From positions 259,651 through 323,650 of the forward strand of contig NZ_BBXC01000015.1 of the NCBI RefSeq assembly GCF_001570525.1: a DNA stretch of 64,000 bases. Reading direction: 5' to 3'. The notes under the pieces were generated by a model that worked only from the letters and a program-made list of their open reading frames with translations, made no database searches and was not told the DNA's origin. Shown one piece after another: positions 47,365-56,377 of this stretch (position 1 is the stretch's first letter; the number at the start of each line of letters is the position of its first letter). Made by a program: the position numbers and the translations under genes. This DNA is from Herbidospora sakaeratensis (GTDB lineage: Bacteria; Actinomycetota; Actinomycetes; Streptosporangiales; Streptosporangiaceae).

Positions 47365-47462
47365 TCGCGGAGCATACGGCCATCCGGCCGCTTTCGATCA
47401 GAGCAGGGTGGGTCGGGGTGTCGGCGCCGGTCCGCCTGCTGCGCCACGCCGTGTGATCCCGG

Positions 47463-48446
47463 TCAGCGGCCGTTTCGGCTGCGGACGATGGTCTGGACGG
47501 TGTTCTCCAGGGCGTAGGCCGCGTCGGTTCCGCCGCCCTTGACCTGTTCGTCGGCCGTCGCGACCGCCTGGATCGCGCGGGACAGGCCCTCCGGCCCCCA
47601 GCCGTTCAGCTGGCGGCGGGCGTTGCGGATCTTCCAGGGGGGCATGCCGAGCCGTCCGGCGAGCTGGTTCTCATTGGCGTTCCTCGGGGCGCCCGACACC
47701 TTCGCCAGGCTGCGCAGGCCGCCTGCCAGGGCGCTGACGATCAGCACCGGGGCCACGCCGGTCGACAGGGCCCAGCGGAGTTGCTCCAGGGCCTCGGCGA
47801 GCTTGCCCTCGACCGCCATGTCGGCCACGTTGAAGCCGCTCACCTCGGCCCGGCCACGGTGGTAGCGGGCCACGGCGGCCTCGCCGACCGTCTTCTCCTG
47901 GGTGTCGAACGCCAGCTGGCTGCAGGCCGCCGCCAGCTCGCGCAGGTCGCTGCCGACCGCGTCGAGCAGGGCGTGGGCGGCGGCGGGCGCGATCGTACGG
48001 CCGAGACCCCGGAACTCGTTGCGGATGAAGTCGATGCGTTCGCCCGCTTTGGTGAGCTTGGCGACCGTGACCACCTGCGCGCCGGCCTTCTTCACCCCGT
48101 CGACCAGCGCCTTGCCCTTCACCCCGCCCGGATGGACGAGCACGAGGGTGACGTCGTCGGACGGATGGGCGGCGTACTTGACCGTCTCGGTGATGACGTC
48201 TTTCGTCAGGTCCTGCGCGTTGCGCACCACCACGACCGACCGGTCGCCGAACAACGAGGGCGACATCAGCCGGGTCAGCTCGCCGGGCTCGACCTTCCCC
48301 CCGGTGAGATCGTGCACCTCGGCGGTGGGCTCCTGGGCGCGTACGGACGAGACCACCGACGCGACCGCCCGGTCGGCGAGCAGTTCCTCGTCACCCGACA
48401 CGAGCGTCACCGGCGCGGCGTTCCCCATCCCGGCAGCATGCCACAT
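47463..48446 (-). CDS. holA: DNA polymerase III subunit delta
   Basis: A 327-residue clamp-loader subunit. It opens VTLVSGDEELLADRAVASVV and continues with SLFGDRSVVVVRNAQDL and a C-terminal collar domain PPWKIRNARRQLNGW. It loads the sliding clamp with gamma/tau and delta-prime. The start at 48446 is chosen because its ATG overlaps the comEC stop by one base (TGATG), which implies coupling; ATG 48428 is a possible shorter start. Confidence 0.93.
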   Translation of the reverse strand: MWHAAGMGNAAPVTLVSGDEELLADRAVASVVSSVRAQEPTAEVHDLTGGKVEPGELTRLMSPSLFGDRSVVVVRNAQDLTKDVITETVKYAAHPSDDVTLVLVHPGGVKGKALVDGVKKAGAQVVTVAKLTKAGERIDFIRNEFRGLGRTIAPAAAHALLDAVGSDLRELAAACSQLAFDTQEKTVGEAAVARYHRGRAEVSGFNVADMAVEGKLAEALEQLRWALSTGVAPVLIVSALAGGLRSLAKVSGAPRNANENQLAGRLGMPPWKIRNARRQLNGWGPEGLSRAIQAVATADEQVKGGGTDAAYALENTVQTIVRSRNGR

Positions 48447-50794
48447 CACGGCCCCCGCGCGACCACGGCCAGCGAGCCCTCCCTGGTCACGACCGCGATG
48501 TCGCCCTGGACGTCGGTGCGGTGGATCCGGGTGCCCAGCATGGTCAGCGTGGCGAGGGTCGAGTCGGCGGGATGGCCGTAGTCGTTCCCGGCGCCGACGC
48601 TGATCAGGGCCAGCCGGGAACGGGCGGCGGCCAGGAAGGCGGGGTCCTGTCGCGCGCTCCCGTGGTGGGGCACCTTCAGGATGTCGGCCTGCGGGAGGGT
48701 GCGTACAAGAGCGGACTCGGCCTCGGTCTCCAGGTCGCCCGCGAGCAGCGCGGAGGTGCCCGGCCACTTGGCGTGCAGCACCACACTGGCGTTGTTCAGC
48801 ACCGACCCCTCGCCGGCGCCTTTGGAGGGCGCGTCCGGCGCGGGCGCGATGACGGTGAGCACGAGATCGCCGAACCGCCAGGTGGTGCCGGGCGTGACGA
48901 CCCATTCGGGGATGCGCCGCGCCGCCAGTTCCGTGTTCACAACCCGCTTCGGGCTGACCACGACCGCGCCCACCCGCCGGTCGCGCAACACCCCGGTGAG
49001 CCCGCCGGTGTGATCGGCGTGCGGATGGGTCAGCACCAGCAGCGGCACCGCGTCGACGCCGAGACGGTCGAGGCAACCGTCCACGAGATCGGGCTCGGGC
49101 CCGGTGTCGACGACGACCCCCTTCCCATCGCCGGCGCGCAGGACGATCGCATCACCCTGCCCGACGTCGCACATCACCATGAGCCACCCACCGGGCGGCC
49201 AACCGGACACCACCGGCCCCGCCACGAGCGTCGCGACCAGCACCCCGCCCGCGACGGCCAGGCTCACCCGCCTGGCCCCCCGATGCCAGAGGGCGATCCC
49301 CATCGGTACGAGCAGCGCCACCCCCAGCAGACCACCGGGCCACCCGATGGTCGCGGCCGGTACCTCGGCCGCCCGGTCGGCGACCAGGATGATCCACCCG
49401 ACGGCCACCCCGGCGGGCCGGGTGACCAGCTGGGCGAGGTCCATGCTGATCGGAGCCATGATGGCGGCGACGAACCCGACGATCGTGGCCGGCGCGACGG
49501 CCGGCCCGGCGAGCAGGTTGGCCGGGATGGCGACGAGCCCGATCTCCCCCGACATGAGCACCAAAATGGGCGTGACCGCCACCTGCGCCGCCGCCGGCAC
49601 CGCGATCGCCTCGGCACACCAGAGGGGCATCCTGGTGGCCATACGGTCCCGCCAGTAGGGGGCCAGGAGGATGATCCCGGCGGTGGCCGCGACCGAGAGC
49701 GCGAAGCCGTACTCCCTGGCGAGCCCGGGGTTGAACAGCAGCAACAGCAGCACGGCGACCGAGAGGGCGGACACACCGTCCTTCTGCCGCCCGGAGCCGA
49801 GGGCGAGCGCGGCGACCGTGCCCATGACGAGGGCGCGCAGCACACTCGGCGAGAACCGGGCGACGAACGCGAACGCGACCATGGCGACCACGACGAGCAC
49901 GGCCCGCCAGACGAGCGTGAACCCCGCGGCTCGCGCGATCAGCAGGACGGCGCCGCCGATGATGGCGAGGTTGGCGCCGCTGACCGCGGTCAGGTGTGCG
50001 AGACCTGCGGTCTTGAAGTCGGCTTTGACGTCGTCGCTGAGGTCGGTGGTGTCGCCGACGACGAGACCGGGGAGGAGTCCGCGTTCGGCCGGGGCCAGGA
50101 CGGAGCTGGCCTCTCTCAACCCTGCCCGGATGGCGCCTGCCAGGCCATGGGACGTCGACGGGGAGGTGAGGACGACCGGGTCGCCACGCGCCATGAAGAC
50201 GGCTGCCAGCAGTTCCCCGGGTTCTGCCACGCCGAGACGGCCGGAGACTTCGACGGTCTGGCTGGGGAGCAGAGTGCGCCAGGTGTCGCCCCTGGCGAAG
50301 ACGAGGACGGGGGCGTCGAGTTTCAGCCGGTCGACGGCGACCAGGCGGGCTTCCACGAAGACGAGGTCGCCTTTGGTTCTGGGGTCGGCGGCGATGACGA
50401 GTTCGGCCGAGACGGTGACGTTCTTCCGGGCCATTTCGGCGACCGGGCCCGAGGTGACGGCGTGGACTTTGAGGGCGACCACTATCGAGACGGCGCACCC
50501 GGCGATGGCCACCGCTACGAGGATGCGCTTTCTGGAGAGGGCGATCAGGCCGAAGGTTCCGGCGGAGACGAGGGAGGCCCAGGCGGGGAGGCCGATGAGG
50601 AGCAGGGCCGCGAGCCAGGCCGCCACGACCGGGACGACGAGCTCGACGGAGTGGCCTTGCCAGACGTTGGCGGGTGGGGTGAGGGGCTCTTCGTCGGTTC
50701 TTGGGCGTTTGGGGCGGTAACGGTCGGCTCGTTGCCGGATTCGTGCTTGGAGGTTGTCTCGCAGGCTTCCGCGTTGGAGCGATCGGCTACTCAT
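48446..50794 (-). CDS. comEC: ComEC/Rec2 DNA-import channel protein
   Basis: A 782-residue protein with an N-terminal basic region (residues 1-45), helices, a DUF4131-like domain, the Competence membrane domain (about 220-490, with AVSGANLAIIGGAVLL) and a C-terminal metallo-beta-lactamase domain (about 520-780) with LTHPHADHTGGL and KVPHHGSA. It is the channel for single-stranded DNA uptake in transformable bacteria. It sits between comEA and holA, the conserved order. Natural competence is rarely shown in this group, so its active role is uncertain. Confidence 0.93.
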   Translation of the reverse strand: MSSRSLQRGSLRDNLQARIRQRADRYRPKRPRTDEEPLTPPANVWQGHSVELVVPVVAAWLAALLLIGLPAWASLVSAGTFGLIALSRKRILVAVAIAGCAVSIVVALKVHAVTSGPVAEMARKNVTVSAELVIAADPRTKGDLVFVEARLVAVDRLKLDAPVLVFARGDTWRTLLPSQTVEVSGRLGVAEPGELLAAVFMARGDPVVLTSPSTSHGLAGAIRAGLREASSVLAPAERGLLPGLVVGDTTDLSDDVKADFKTAGLAHLTAVSGANLAIIGGAVLLIARAAGFTLVWRAVLVVVAMVAFAFVARFSPSVLRALVMGTVAALALGSGRQKDGVSALSVAVLLLLLFNPGLAREYGFALSVAATAGIILLAPYWRDRMATRMPLWCAEAIAVPAAAQVAVTPILVLMSGEIGLVAIPANLLAGPAVAPATIVGFVAAIMAPISMDLAQLVTRPAGVAVGWIILVADRAAEVPAATIGWPGGLLGVALLVPMGIALWHRGARRVSLAVAGGVLVATLVAGPVVSGWPPGGWLMVMCDVGQGDAIVLRAGDGKGVVVDTGPEPDLVDGCLDRLGVDAVPLLVLTHPHADHTGGLTGVLRDRRVGAVVVSPKRVVNTELAARRIPEWVVTPGTTWRFGDLVLTVIAPAPDAPSKGAGEGSVLNNASVVLHAKWPGTSALLAGDLETEAESALVRTLPQADILKVPHHGSARQDPAFLAAARSRLALISVGAGNDYGHPADSTLATLTMLGTRIHRTDVQGDIAVVTREGSLAVVARGP

Positions 50795-51065
50795 CTATAG
50801 CCGACCTCCCGCCGAAGGGGAGGCGCTCGATCGCAGCCTGCCAACGCCGTTGAACCGGCTGCTCACTTGGGACTCCCTTCTTCAGGACTTGGCCCTTATG
50901 GCTCAGGAATGGCTCGATCCGCAGCCTGGGGCGGCTGTCGAGTTCGCCTGAATCGATCTCGGCTTGCCGGATCGAAGCAGGTGGCAGTCGCCCTGGCGGC
51001 CGAGCCGGAAGCAGGTGGATGACCTTCTCCGCATGAATGCGCGTTGCCAGAGGAGAAAGCGTTCG
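50795..51065. other. Intergenic region between comEA and comEC
   Basis: This 271-base stretch holds no convincing gene. A 65-residue plus-strand frame (50754-50951) has no family resemblance, no Shine-Dalgarno, and starts inside comEC. The base composition is lower in G+C than in the flanking genes. It is long for an operon gap, so comEC may have its own promoter here. Confidence 0.6.
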
Positions 51066-52268
51066 TCACAGCGTGACCTGGTCTTTCAGATCGGCGAACT
51101 TGGCCTCACCGATTCCCTCGACCTCACGTAGTTGCTCGATGCTCTGGAACCCCCCATTGGTGTCGCGGTATTCGACGATGCGCTGCGCCAGCACCTCTCC
51201 CACACCGGGCAGCTCGTCGAGTTGGTCGACCGTGGCCGAGTTGAGGCTGACCACCCCGGAATCGGCGACGCCGGGCGGCGGAGCGGCCATGCCGGGTTCT
51301 CCCACCGCGATCTGCTCTCCGTCGATGACCCGGCGGGCGAGGTTGAGCCCTCCCGGCTCGGCCCCCTGCTTGAGCCCACCAGCCGCCATGATCGCGTCGA
51401 CCACCCGCGACCCGAGCGGCAGCGCGATCACCCCTGGACGTCTCACCTTGCCCGTCACATAGACCGTCACCTCGGCGACCGCGGCGGACTGGGCAGGACT
51501 GGGCGCGACCGACGACCCGGCCACGGGGGTGGGCGGTGCGAGCGGTTCCTCACGTGGACGCGTCCAGATCGCGATGGCCACGGCGACCAGCGCCGCCACG
51601 ATCCCGACCACGATCAGCCCCTTGATGCCCCGCCGCCCCGGATCGAGCGGACCGTCGAGTTCGTCGGCCAGCTCGTCTTCATCGAGAAGCGGCCACCTCG
51701 GCAGGGGCGGCGCCTTTCCGAACGAGGGCGGCACACCACCGGGTGACATGGGAGCACCGTGCTGCGAATCAGACTCGGCCAGGAAGGGGTCCCGCCCTCG
51801 GGGACGCGCCGGCCGCGCCGGGTGAGGATCCGAATGCACCGGATACCTCGGCTGCGGCCGATCGCCCCTCAACGGAGGGGGATCACCAGCCCGGTTGGGC
51901 GGAGCGCCGGGCAGGAGAGGCGCCCGGTCCAGCGGCTCTGGGGACGGTTCGACGTCGTAGGGGTTAGCCGTTCTCGCAGGCAGGGAACCCGACTGGACCG
52001 GATACTTCGGCTGCGGTTGACCGTCCGCCGACGAGTGCGGCTCTTCGAACCGGTCGAGCGACGCATCATCGTGAACATCCGGTGTGGGCTGGGCCTTGTA
52101 GGGGTCACGCCCTCTCGGGCCTACCGAGCTCGCCGGCCGGGAACCTGACTGCACCGGATATCTCGATTGAGGATGACCGGCACCGAATGAAGGCGGCGGC
52201 CGATCGACGATCTGATTGAGCCGCGCCTGCGCCACGGCCTGGCGACTTTCCCGCTCCCTGCTACGCAC
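51066..52268 (-). CDS. comEA: ComEA-like helix-hairpin-helix DNA-binding protein
   Basis: A 400-residue competence protein. The GTG start at 52268 (VRSRERESRQAVAQARLNQI) matches family N-termini; the frame runs further up without homology. The first 200 residues are Pro/Arg-rich and carry three copies of a repeat around QPRYPVHSD/QPKYPVQSG. A transmembrane helix (about 213-234, GLIVVGIVAALVAVAIAIW) precedes an SLBB domain (about 268-330) and two HhH motifs (LDELPGVGEVLAQRIVEYR, LREVEGIGEAKFADLKDQV). It would bind incoming DNA outside the membrane for ComEC. Confidence 0.9.
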   Translation of the reverse strand: MRSRERESRQAVAQARLNQIVDRPPPSFGAGHPQSRYPVQSGSRPASSVGPRGRDPYKAQPTPDVHDDASLDRFEEPHSSADGQPQPKYPVQSGSLPARTANPYDVEPSPEPLDRAPLLPGAPPNRAGDPPPLRGDRPQPRYPVHSDPHPARPARPRGRDPFLAESDSQHGAPMSPGGVPPSFGKAPPLPRWPLLDEDELADELDGPLDPGRRGIKGLIVVGIVAALVAVAIAIWTRPREEPLAPPTPVAGSSVAPSPAQSAAVAEVTVYVTGKVRRPGVIALPLGSRVVDAIMAAGGLKQGAEPGGLNLARRVIDGEQIAVGEPGMAAPPPGVADSGVVSLNSATVDQLDELPGVGEVLAQRIVEYRDTNGGFQSIEQLREVEGIGEAKFADLKDQVTL

Positions 52269-52749
52269 CTGGAGAAGGTAAAGCCTGGCCCGATGATCCC
52301 GCCGACCCAGAACGCCATTCTGTGGATAACCCACAGATAACAAAAGGCGCGAATTACGAGCAAACGAGACTTAGCGCCAGAGTTTTCCCCACCTGTGATT
52401 CCACGCAAGAACCACTTAATGCCTCGGCCGCCACGCGCGAACTCAACTCGGCGCAGGCGCATCAACGCGGCGGTCACTCGCGCTGCCACGACCCGGTGAC
52501 GGATGCTTCACGCGACGCCCAACGCTCTTGCCGGCCAGCCCGAGCGCAGGCCCACGTTCTGATCGAACTCAGGATCGATGGCGGGGTGACTGCCAACAGG
52601 TTCGCCGCGCAACGCGACAGCGAGTTTTGTCGGTACCCCGTCCTAGTGTGGACGCGCACGAAGCCGACGCCGTAAGCCCCTGGCCAGACGCCGTCGGCCC
52701 ACCCCTACCGTGTGCGCGACACCGTTGATACGGAGCACCAGGAGGTCTC
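52269..52749. other. 481-base intergenic region, no gene recognised
   Basis: Between the comEA start and the isochorismatase-like gene lies a divergent gap with only shadow frames. G+C is lower than in genes around it. It contains a DnaA-box palindrome (52320-52336) and, at its right end, AGGAGG before the next gene. No tRNA or small RNA structure was recognised. Confidence 0.6.
52320..52336. promoter_or_regulatory. DnaA-box-containing palindrome
   Basis: CTGTGGATAACCCACAG has perfect CTGTGG/CCACAG arms around ATAAC, and its minus strand contains TTATCCACA, a perfect DnaA box. Only one box is present, so this is not an origin; it could be a DnaA-titration or DnaA-controlled promoter site upstream of comEA. 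Confidence 0.45.
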
Positions 52750-53316
52750 ATGACGACCCTGCCCAACCGTCCGAACACCGCACTGCTCGTCATCGACGTC
52801 CAGAACGGAGTAGTCGAGGGCGCACTCCGCCGCGACGAGGTGGTCGCCAACATCAGCACCCTGATCGACAAGGCCCGCACGGAGAAGGTCCCGGTCGTCT
52901 GGGTCCAGCACTCCGACGACGGTCTCAAATACGGCAGCGAGAACTGGCAGTACGTGCCCGAACTGACCCGGGAAGACCCCGAGCCTCTCGTCCACAAGCT
53001 CTACGGCGACTCGTTCGAGGACACCGACCTCGACACCCTGCTGGCCGACCGCGGCGTTGGCCGCGTGATCGTCACCGGCGCCCAAACCGACGCGTGCATC
53101 CGCTCGACCCTGCACGGCGCTTTCACCCGCGGCTACGACGTCACCCTCGTCGGCGACGCCCACACGACCGAAGACCTCACCGCCTACGGCGCCCCACCGG
53201 TCGACCAGGTCATCGCCCACACGAACCTGTACTGGAAGTTCCAGACCGCCCCCGGCCGCGAAGCAACCGTCGTGGACACCAGTGACGTGACCTTCGCCGG
53301 GCCCGAGGAGAGCTGA
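52750..53316 (+). CDS. Isochorismatase-family cysteine hydrolase
   Basis: A 188-residue hydrolase. The catalytic triad is visible: Asp16 in LLVIDVQNG, Lys in LVHKLYGDSF and the nucleophile Cys in GAQTDACIRSTL, with the cis-peptide loop before it. It is closer to the nicotinamidase/cysteine hydrolase group than to true isochorismatases. Substrate unknown. AGGAGG lies 4 bases before the ATG. It sits between comEA and degV, where it interrupts a common order. Confidence 0.92.
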   Translation: MTTLPNRPNTALLVIDVQNGVVEGALRRDEVVANISTLIDKARTEKVPVVWVQHSDDGLKYGSENWQYVPELTREDPEPLVHKLYGDSFEDTDLDTLLADRGVGRVIVTGAQTDACIRSTLHGAFTRGYDVTLVGDAHTTEDLTAYGAPPVDQVIAHTNLYWKFQTAPGREATVVDTSDVTFAGPEES

Positions 53317-53401
53317 CCGGCCCGACGACCACGACTCCGAGCCCCGGTAGAGCTCCGCGGCCACTCCCAATTGCTCTCAGGTGCTCCGCGGATGCTCTGC
53401 C

Positions 53402-53641
53402 ACATCAAGGCGGGTGCTCCCGGATTGGTTGAGTGTTCCCCGCAGGTCAGGGCGGATGCTCCGAATTTGGGTTGGGCACTCTGCGGATCGACGCGGGTGC
53501 ACCCAGATTCAGGTTGGGCGCCCCTCGGATCAAGGCGGGTGCACCCAGATCTGGCTTAGGTGCCCCTCGAATCAAGGTCGGTGCTCCCCCATCTGGGGTG
53601 GGGGACCCCCGCGGATCAGGGCTGATGCTCTCCCAGATCAG
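53402..53641. repeat. Degenerate 42-bp tandem repeat
   Basis: Five imperfect units and a partial sixth follow one another: 53402-53445, 53446-53485, 53486-53527, 53528-53569, 53570-53613 and 53614-53641. Units of 40-44 bases share the cores GATCAAGGCGGGTGC, CCCAGATCTGG and GGTGCCCCTCG. A further diverged unit is visible upstream (53352-53390). The 42-base period keeps several reading frames open through the array, in one frame a peptide repeat like APRIKAGAPRSGLG, but there is no start signal or homology. It lies between the hydrolase gene and degV. Confidence 0.85.
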
Positions 53642-53924
53642 AAAAGGCAGAGTGCCGACGTGCCGTCAGGCAGGGTAATGAAGTTAGCGGTCACCACCCT
53701 CCGGCTCCGGGCCGGCAGGCGAAGGCGGCAACCGGCCTCGCCGCCGCCCACCGAGATGGGTGCCGGTGAGCAGCACACCAACGGCCAAGACCTTGTCCCG
53801 CAAACGGCGAGAGCATGGTGATCGGAGCTATTACGGACCGCAGGCGGTGACCGGCGCGCTGCGCCTGACGCATGACGTCAAGAAGATCGAAACAGGCCCT
53901 GACACCGCACCACCGGCGACCACG

Positions 53925-54752
53925 TCAGGCAGGCGAAACCGTGACCCCCACCACCCCAGGCCCCGTATGAACCCCGATCGCCGCCCCGATCTCCCCCACC
54001 CAGACCGCCCCCACCTTGGGCACCCGCCCCCGCAACCTCTCAACCAGCCCCGCAGCCCGCTCCCCGGCCCCCAAATGCTGCACCCCCACATTCACCAACT
54101 CGTCCCCCGCAGCCACCACAGCCAGATCCTCCAACCGGGAAAGCGCCCGAGAAGCCGTCCGCACCTTCTCCAACAAGGCCACACTCCCCCCGCTGACGTG
54201 CAGAAGCGGTTTGACAGAAAGCGCACTCCCCAAAAGCCCGGCGGCAACCCCGATACGCCCACTCCGCCGCAGATACTCCAACGTATCCACGTAAAAGAAC
54301 GAGAACGTCCCCCCAGCACACCGCCGAGCAGCCAGGGCGACAGCGGAAATAGGCTCAGAAAGGGAAGCGGAAACCGAGGCGGCCAGAACGGCGAACCCCA
54401 ACCCCATCCCCACCGACCGACTGTCCACGACCTCGACGGGCAGTGAAGCCGACGAAGCCGCGAGCCGGGCCGCGTCCACCGTTCCCGACATCTCCCCCGA
54501 CAGGTGCACCGACACCACCCCGGTGGCCCCGCCGGCCGCCGCAGCCTCGTACGCCTCCAGGAACCGCTCAGGAGAGGGCCGGGAAGTCGTGACCGTAGAG
54601 GCGGCGGAAACGGCCTCAGCGGGGATCTGGGGACCGTCGAGGAACTCGCGGCCGCCGACGACCACGGTCACGGGTACGACGGTGATGCCGTACCGCGTGA
54701 TCTCCTCCGGTGGGAGGTAGGCGGTCGAGTCGGTGACGACGGCGACCGGCAT
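53925..54752 (-). CDS. DegV family fatty-acid-binding protein
   Basis: A 275-residue two-domain DegV protein. The N-terminal VAVVTDSTAYLPPE and VHLSGEMSGTVDAARLAA are the family signatures; the second domain has TLEYLRRSGRIG and LLGSALSVKPLLHVS. DegV proteins bind fatty acids and can act as the FakB subunit of a fatty-acid kinase; no FakA is present here. ATG 54752 directly abuts the hutI stop, so it is coupled to hutI. Codon choice near the 3' end is more CCC-rich than elsewhere. Confidence 0.93.
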   Translation of the reverse strand: MPVAVVTDSTAYLPPEEITRYGITVVPVTVVVGGREFLDGPQIPAEAVSAASTVTTSRPSPERFLEAYEAAAAGGATGVVSVHLSGEMSGTVDAARLAASSASLPVEVVDSRSVGMGLGFAVLAASVSASLSEPISAVALAARRCAGGTFSFFYVDTLEYLRRSGRIGVAAGLLGSALSVKPLLHVSGGSVALLEKVRTASRALSRLEDLAVVAAGDELVNVGVQHLGAGERAAGLVERLRGRVPKVGAVWVGEIGAAIGVHTGPGVVGVTVSPA

Positions 54753-55961
54753 CTACTGCACGGGCGTGCCGCCGCGCCAGACGCGGCGGGGCTTCAGGCC
54801 GAAGGCCCAGGCGAAGGCGCCTTCGTGGTCGGCGTCCCACTGCACGATGTCGGCCAGGCGGCCGGGGGCGAGGATGCCCCGGTCGGGGGCGCCGAGGACC
54901 TGGGCGCCGCCCAGCGTGGCGGCGCGGAGGGCGTCGCCGACGCTCATGCCGAAGGCGGCCACGGCCAGGCTGATGACCAGGGACATCGAGGTGATGCCGC
55001 AGTGGCCGGGGTTGTGGTCGCTGCCGAGGGCGACCGGCACGTGCTGGGAGAGCAGGCGGCGGACCGGCGGGAGCGAGCCCTGCTGGAGAGCGGTGCCGGG
55101 GCAGACGACCGCGGGCACGCCGTAGCGGGCCATCAGGGCGATGTCCTCATCGGTCACGTGGTGGAGCAGGTCGGCCGACGCGCAGCCCATCTCGGCGGCG
55201 AGCTGGACCGCGCCGCGCTTGGCGTAGGCGCCGGCGTGGACGCGGGGCAGCAGGCCCACGTTGCGTCCCGACGCGAGGACCCAGCGGGCCTCCTCGGTCG
55301 AGAAGTGGCCGTCGTCGCAGTAGACGTCGACCGAGTCGGCGCCGGCGGCCGCGGCGTCGGCGCACCAGGCGGCGACGGCCTCGACGTAGTCGCGCTGGCG
55401 GCCGAAGTACTCCGGCGGGACCACGTGGGCGGCCATGAAGGTCACGTGGACGCGCGGCATCATCGGCTCCTTCTCCAGTTCGCGGAGAAGGCGCACGTCG
55501 GCGAGTTCGCCGTCGCGCGTGAGGTGGTAGCCGGTCTTGGCCTCGACGGTCGTGGTGCCGCTGAGCAGCCACTCGCGGAGGCGTTCGCGGACGCCGTTGC
55601 ACAACGTCCAGGGGTCGGTGCCGCGGGTCACCGTGACGGTGGAGCCGATGCCGCCGCCCGCGGCGGTGATGGCCGAGGCGGTCGAGCCGCCCGAGCGCAT
55701 CGCCAGTTCCGCGTAGCGGTTGCCGGCGTACACGGGATGGGTGTGGGCGTCGATGAGGCCGGGGGTCACCAGGGCGCCGCCCAGGTTCTCCACGTGGTCG
55801 ACGTCGGTGATGTCGTCGACGACGCCGGGGACCGACTGCGGCAGGTCGGCCGCGCGGCCGACCCAGGCGATGCGGTCGTTGTGGACGAGAATCGAGGCGT
55901 TGCTGCAGACATCGTGACCGGTCCAGAGGCGGCCGATGTTCGTGAGCAGCCTAACGGTCAT
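54753..55961 (-). CDS. hutI: Imidazolonepropionase
   Basis: A 402-residue amidohydrolase of histidine breakdown, converting 4-imidazolone-5-propionate to formiminoglutamate. The metal site shows in GLIDAHTHPVYAGNR, a second His pair in FMAAHVVPPEY, and Asp in ALGSDHNPGHCG. The start at 55961 (MTVRLLTNIGRLWTG) follows GGTGG; the upstream extension lacks homology. No other hut gene is in the window. It is followed directly by degV. Confidence 0.94.
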   Translation of the reverse strand: MTVRLLTNIGRLWTGHDVCSNASILVHNDRIAWVGRAADLPQSVPGVVDDITDVDHVENLGGALVTPGLIDAHTHPVYAGNRYAELAMRSGGSTASAITAAGGGIGSTVTVTRGTDPWTLCNGVRERLREWLLSGTTTVEAKTGYHLTRDGELADVRLLRELEKEPMMPRVHVTFMAAHVVPPEYFGRQRDYVEAVAAWCADAAAAGADSVDVYCDDGHFSTEEARWVLASGRNVGLLPRVHAGAYAKRGAVQLAAEMGCASADLLHHVTDEDIALMARYGVPAVVCPGTALQQGSLPPVRRLLSQHVPVALGSDHNPGHCGITSMSLVISLAVAAFGMSVGDALRAATLGGAQVLGAPDRGILAPGRLADIVQWDADHEGAFAWAFGLKPRRVWRGGTPVQ

Positions 55962-56377
55962 CCGACCACCACCAATGAGGACGCCAATGTCGTCACCACC
56001 GGTGGACCCGCCGGGTCCGCTCCGTGTCCGGACGTCATTGGGGGGTCTCCTGCTCTCATCGCGCACCGGGTTGTGCGATGGACCGATCGCCGGGGATCGC
56101 CTCGGCGATTTCAGTCCAGTTACGTTATTTCACAGGTCGCCTCGCTGTACAGGGTTATTGAGAAGAACGCCGGTTCGCCTCCTGGGCATCCGGTTGGCCC
56201 GTCCTGCTCTCCTGTCACGCCCGAGCCCATTCCCCCAGGTAGGGCCCGGTTATGCGCGCGTCCCCCACGCGTAACAGCCCTCACGGCGAAATTCGCCGTG
56301 AGGTTCGCCATATCGTACCAACGGCGATGCATGCTAGCTACCGCCGCTTTCCTGCCGCTTTACGGAAAAGGTCGGAA
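55962..56377. other. Intergenic region between hflX and hutI
   Basis: This 416-base region contains no supported gene. It holds the palindromic hflX terminator (56279-56303) and a region of lower G+C (about 56100-56180) where the hutI promoter may lie. Small frames in it show no homology and no ribosome-binding site. Confidence 0.6.
56279..56303 (-). terminator. Perfect palindrome, probable hflX terminator
   Basis: CCTCACGGCGAA and TTCGCCGTGAGG around a central A form a perfect 12-bp inverted repeat 75 bases after the hflX stop. No U-tract follows in either direction. It may act as a U-less actinobacterial terminator, or be an operator. Confidence 0.6.

Noticed and set aside
50754..50951. 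65-residue plus-strand frame between comEC and comEA
   Set aside because: It begins inside comEC on the opposite strand, has no ribosome-binding site and no family resemblance.
52320..52336. DnaA box considered as part of a replication origin
   Set aside because: There is only one box, no AT-rich region, and no dnaA or dnaN gene nearby.
52322..52675. 117-residue plus-strand frame before the isochorismatase-like gene
   Set aside because: The composition is not typical of coding sequence here, there is no Shine-Dalgarno, and no recognisable fold; left as intergenic.
53402..53641. Tandem repeats considered as a CRISPR array
   Set aside because: Units are contiguous and degenerate along their whole length with no unique spacers, and no cas genes are present.
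53371..53821. Overlapping plus-strand frames with 14-residue peptide repeats
   Set aside because: They are open only because the DNA repeat period is a multiple of three; several phases are open at once, and none has a start signal.
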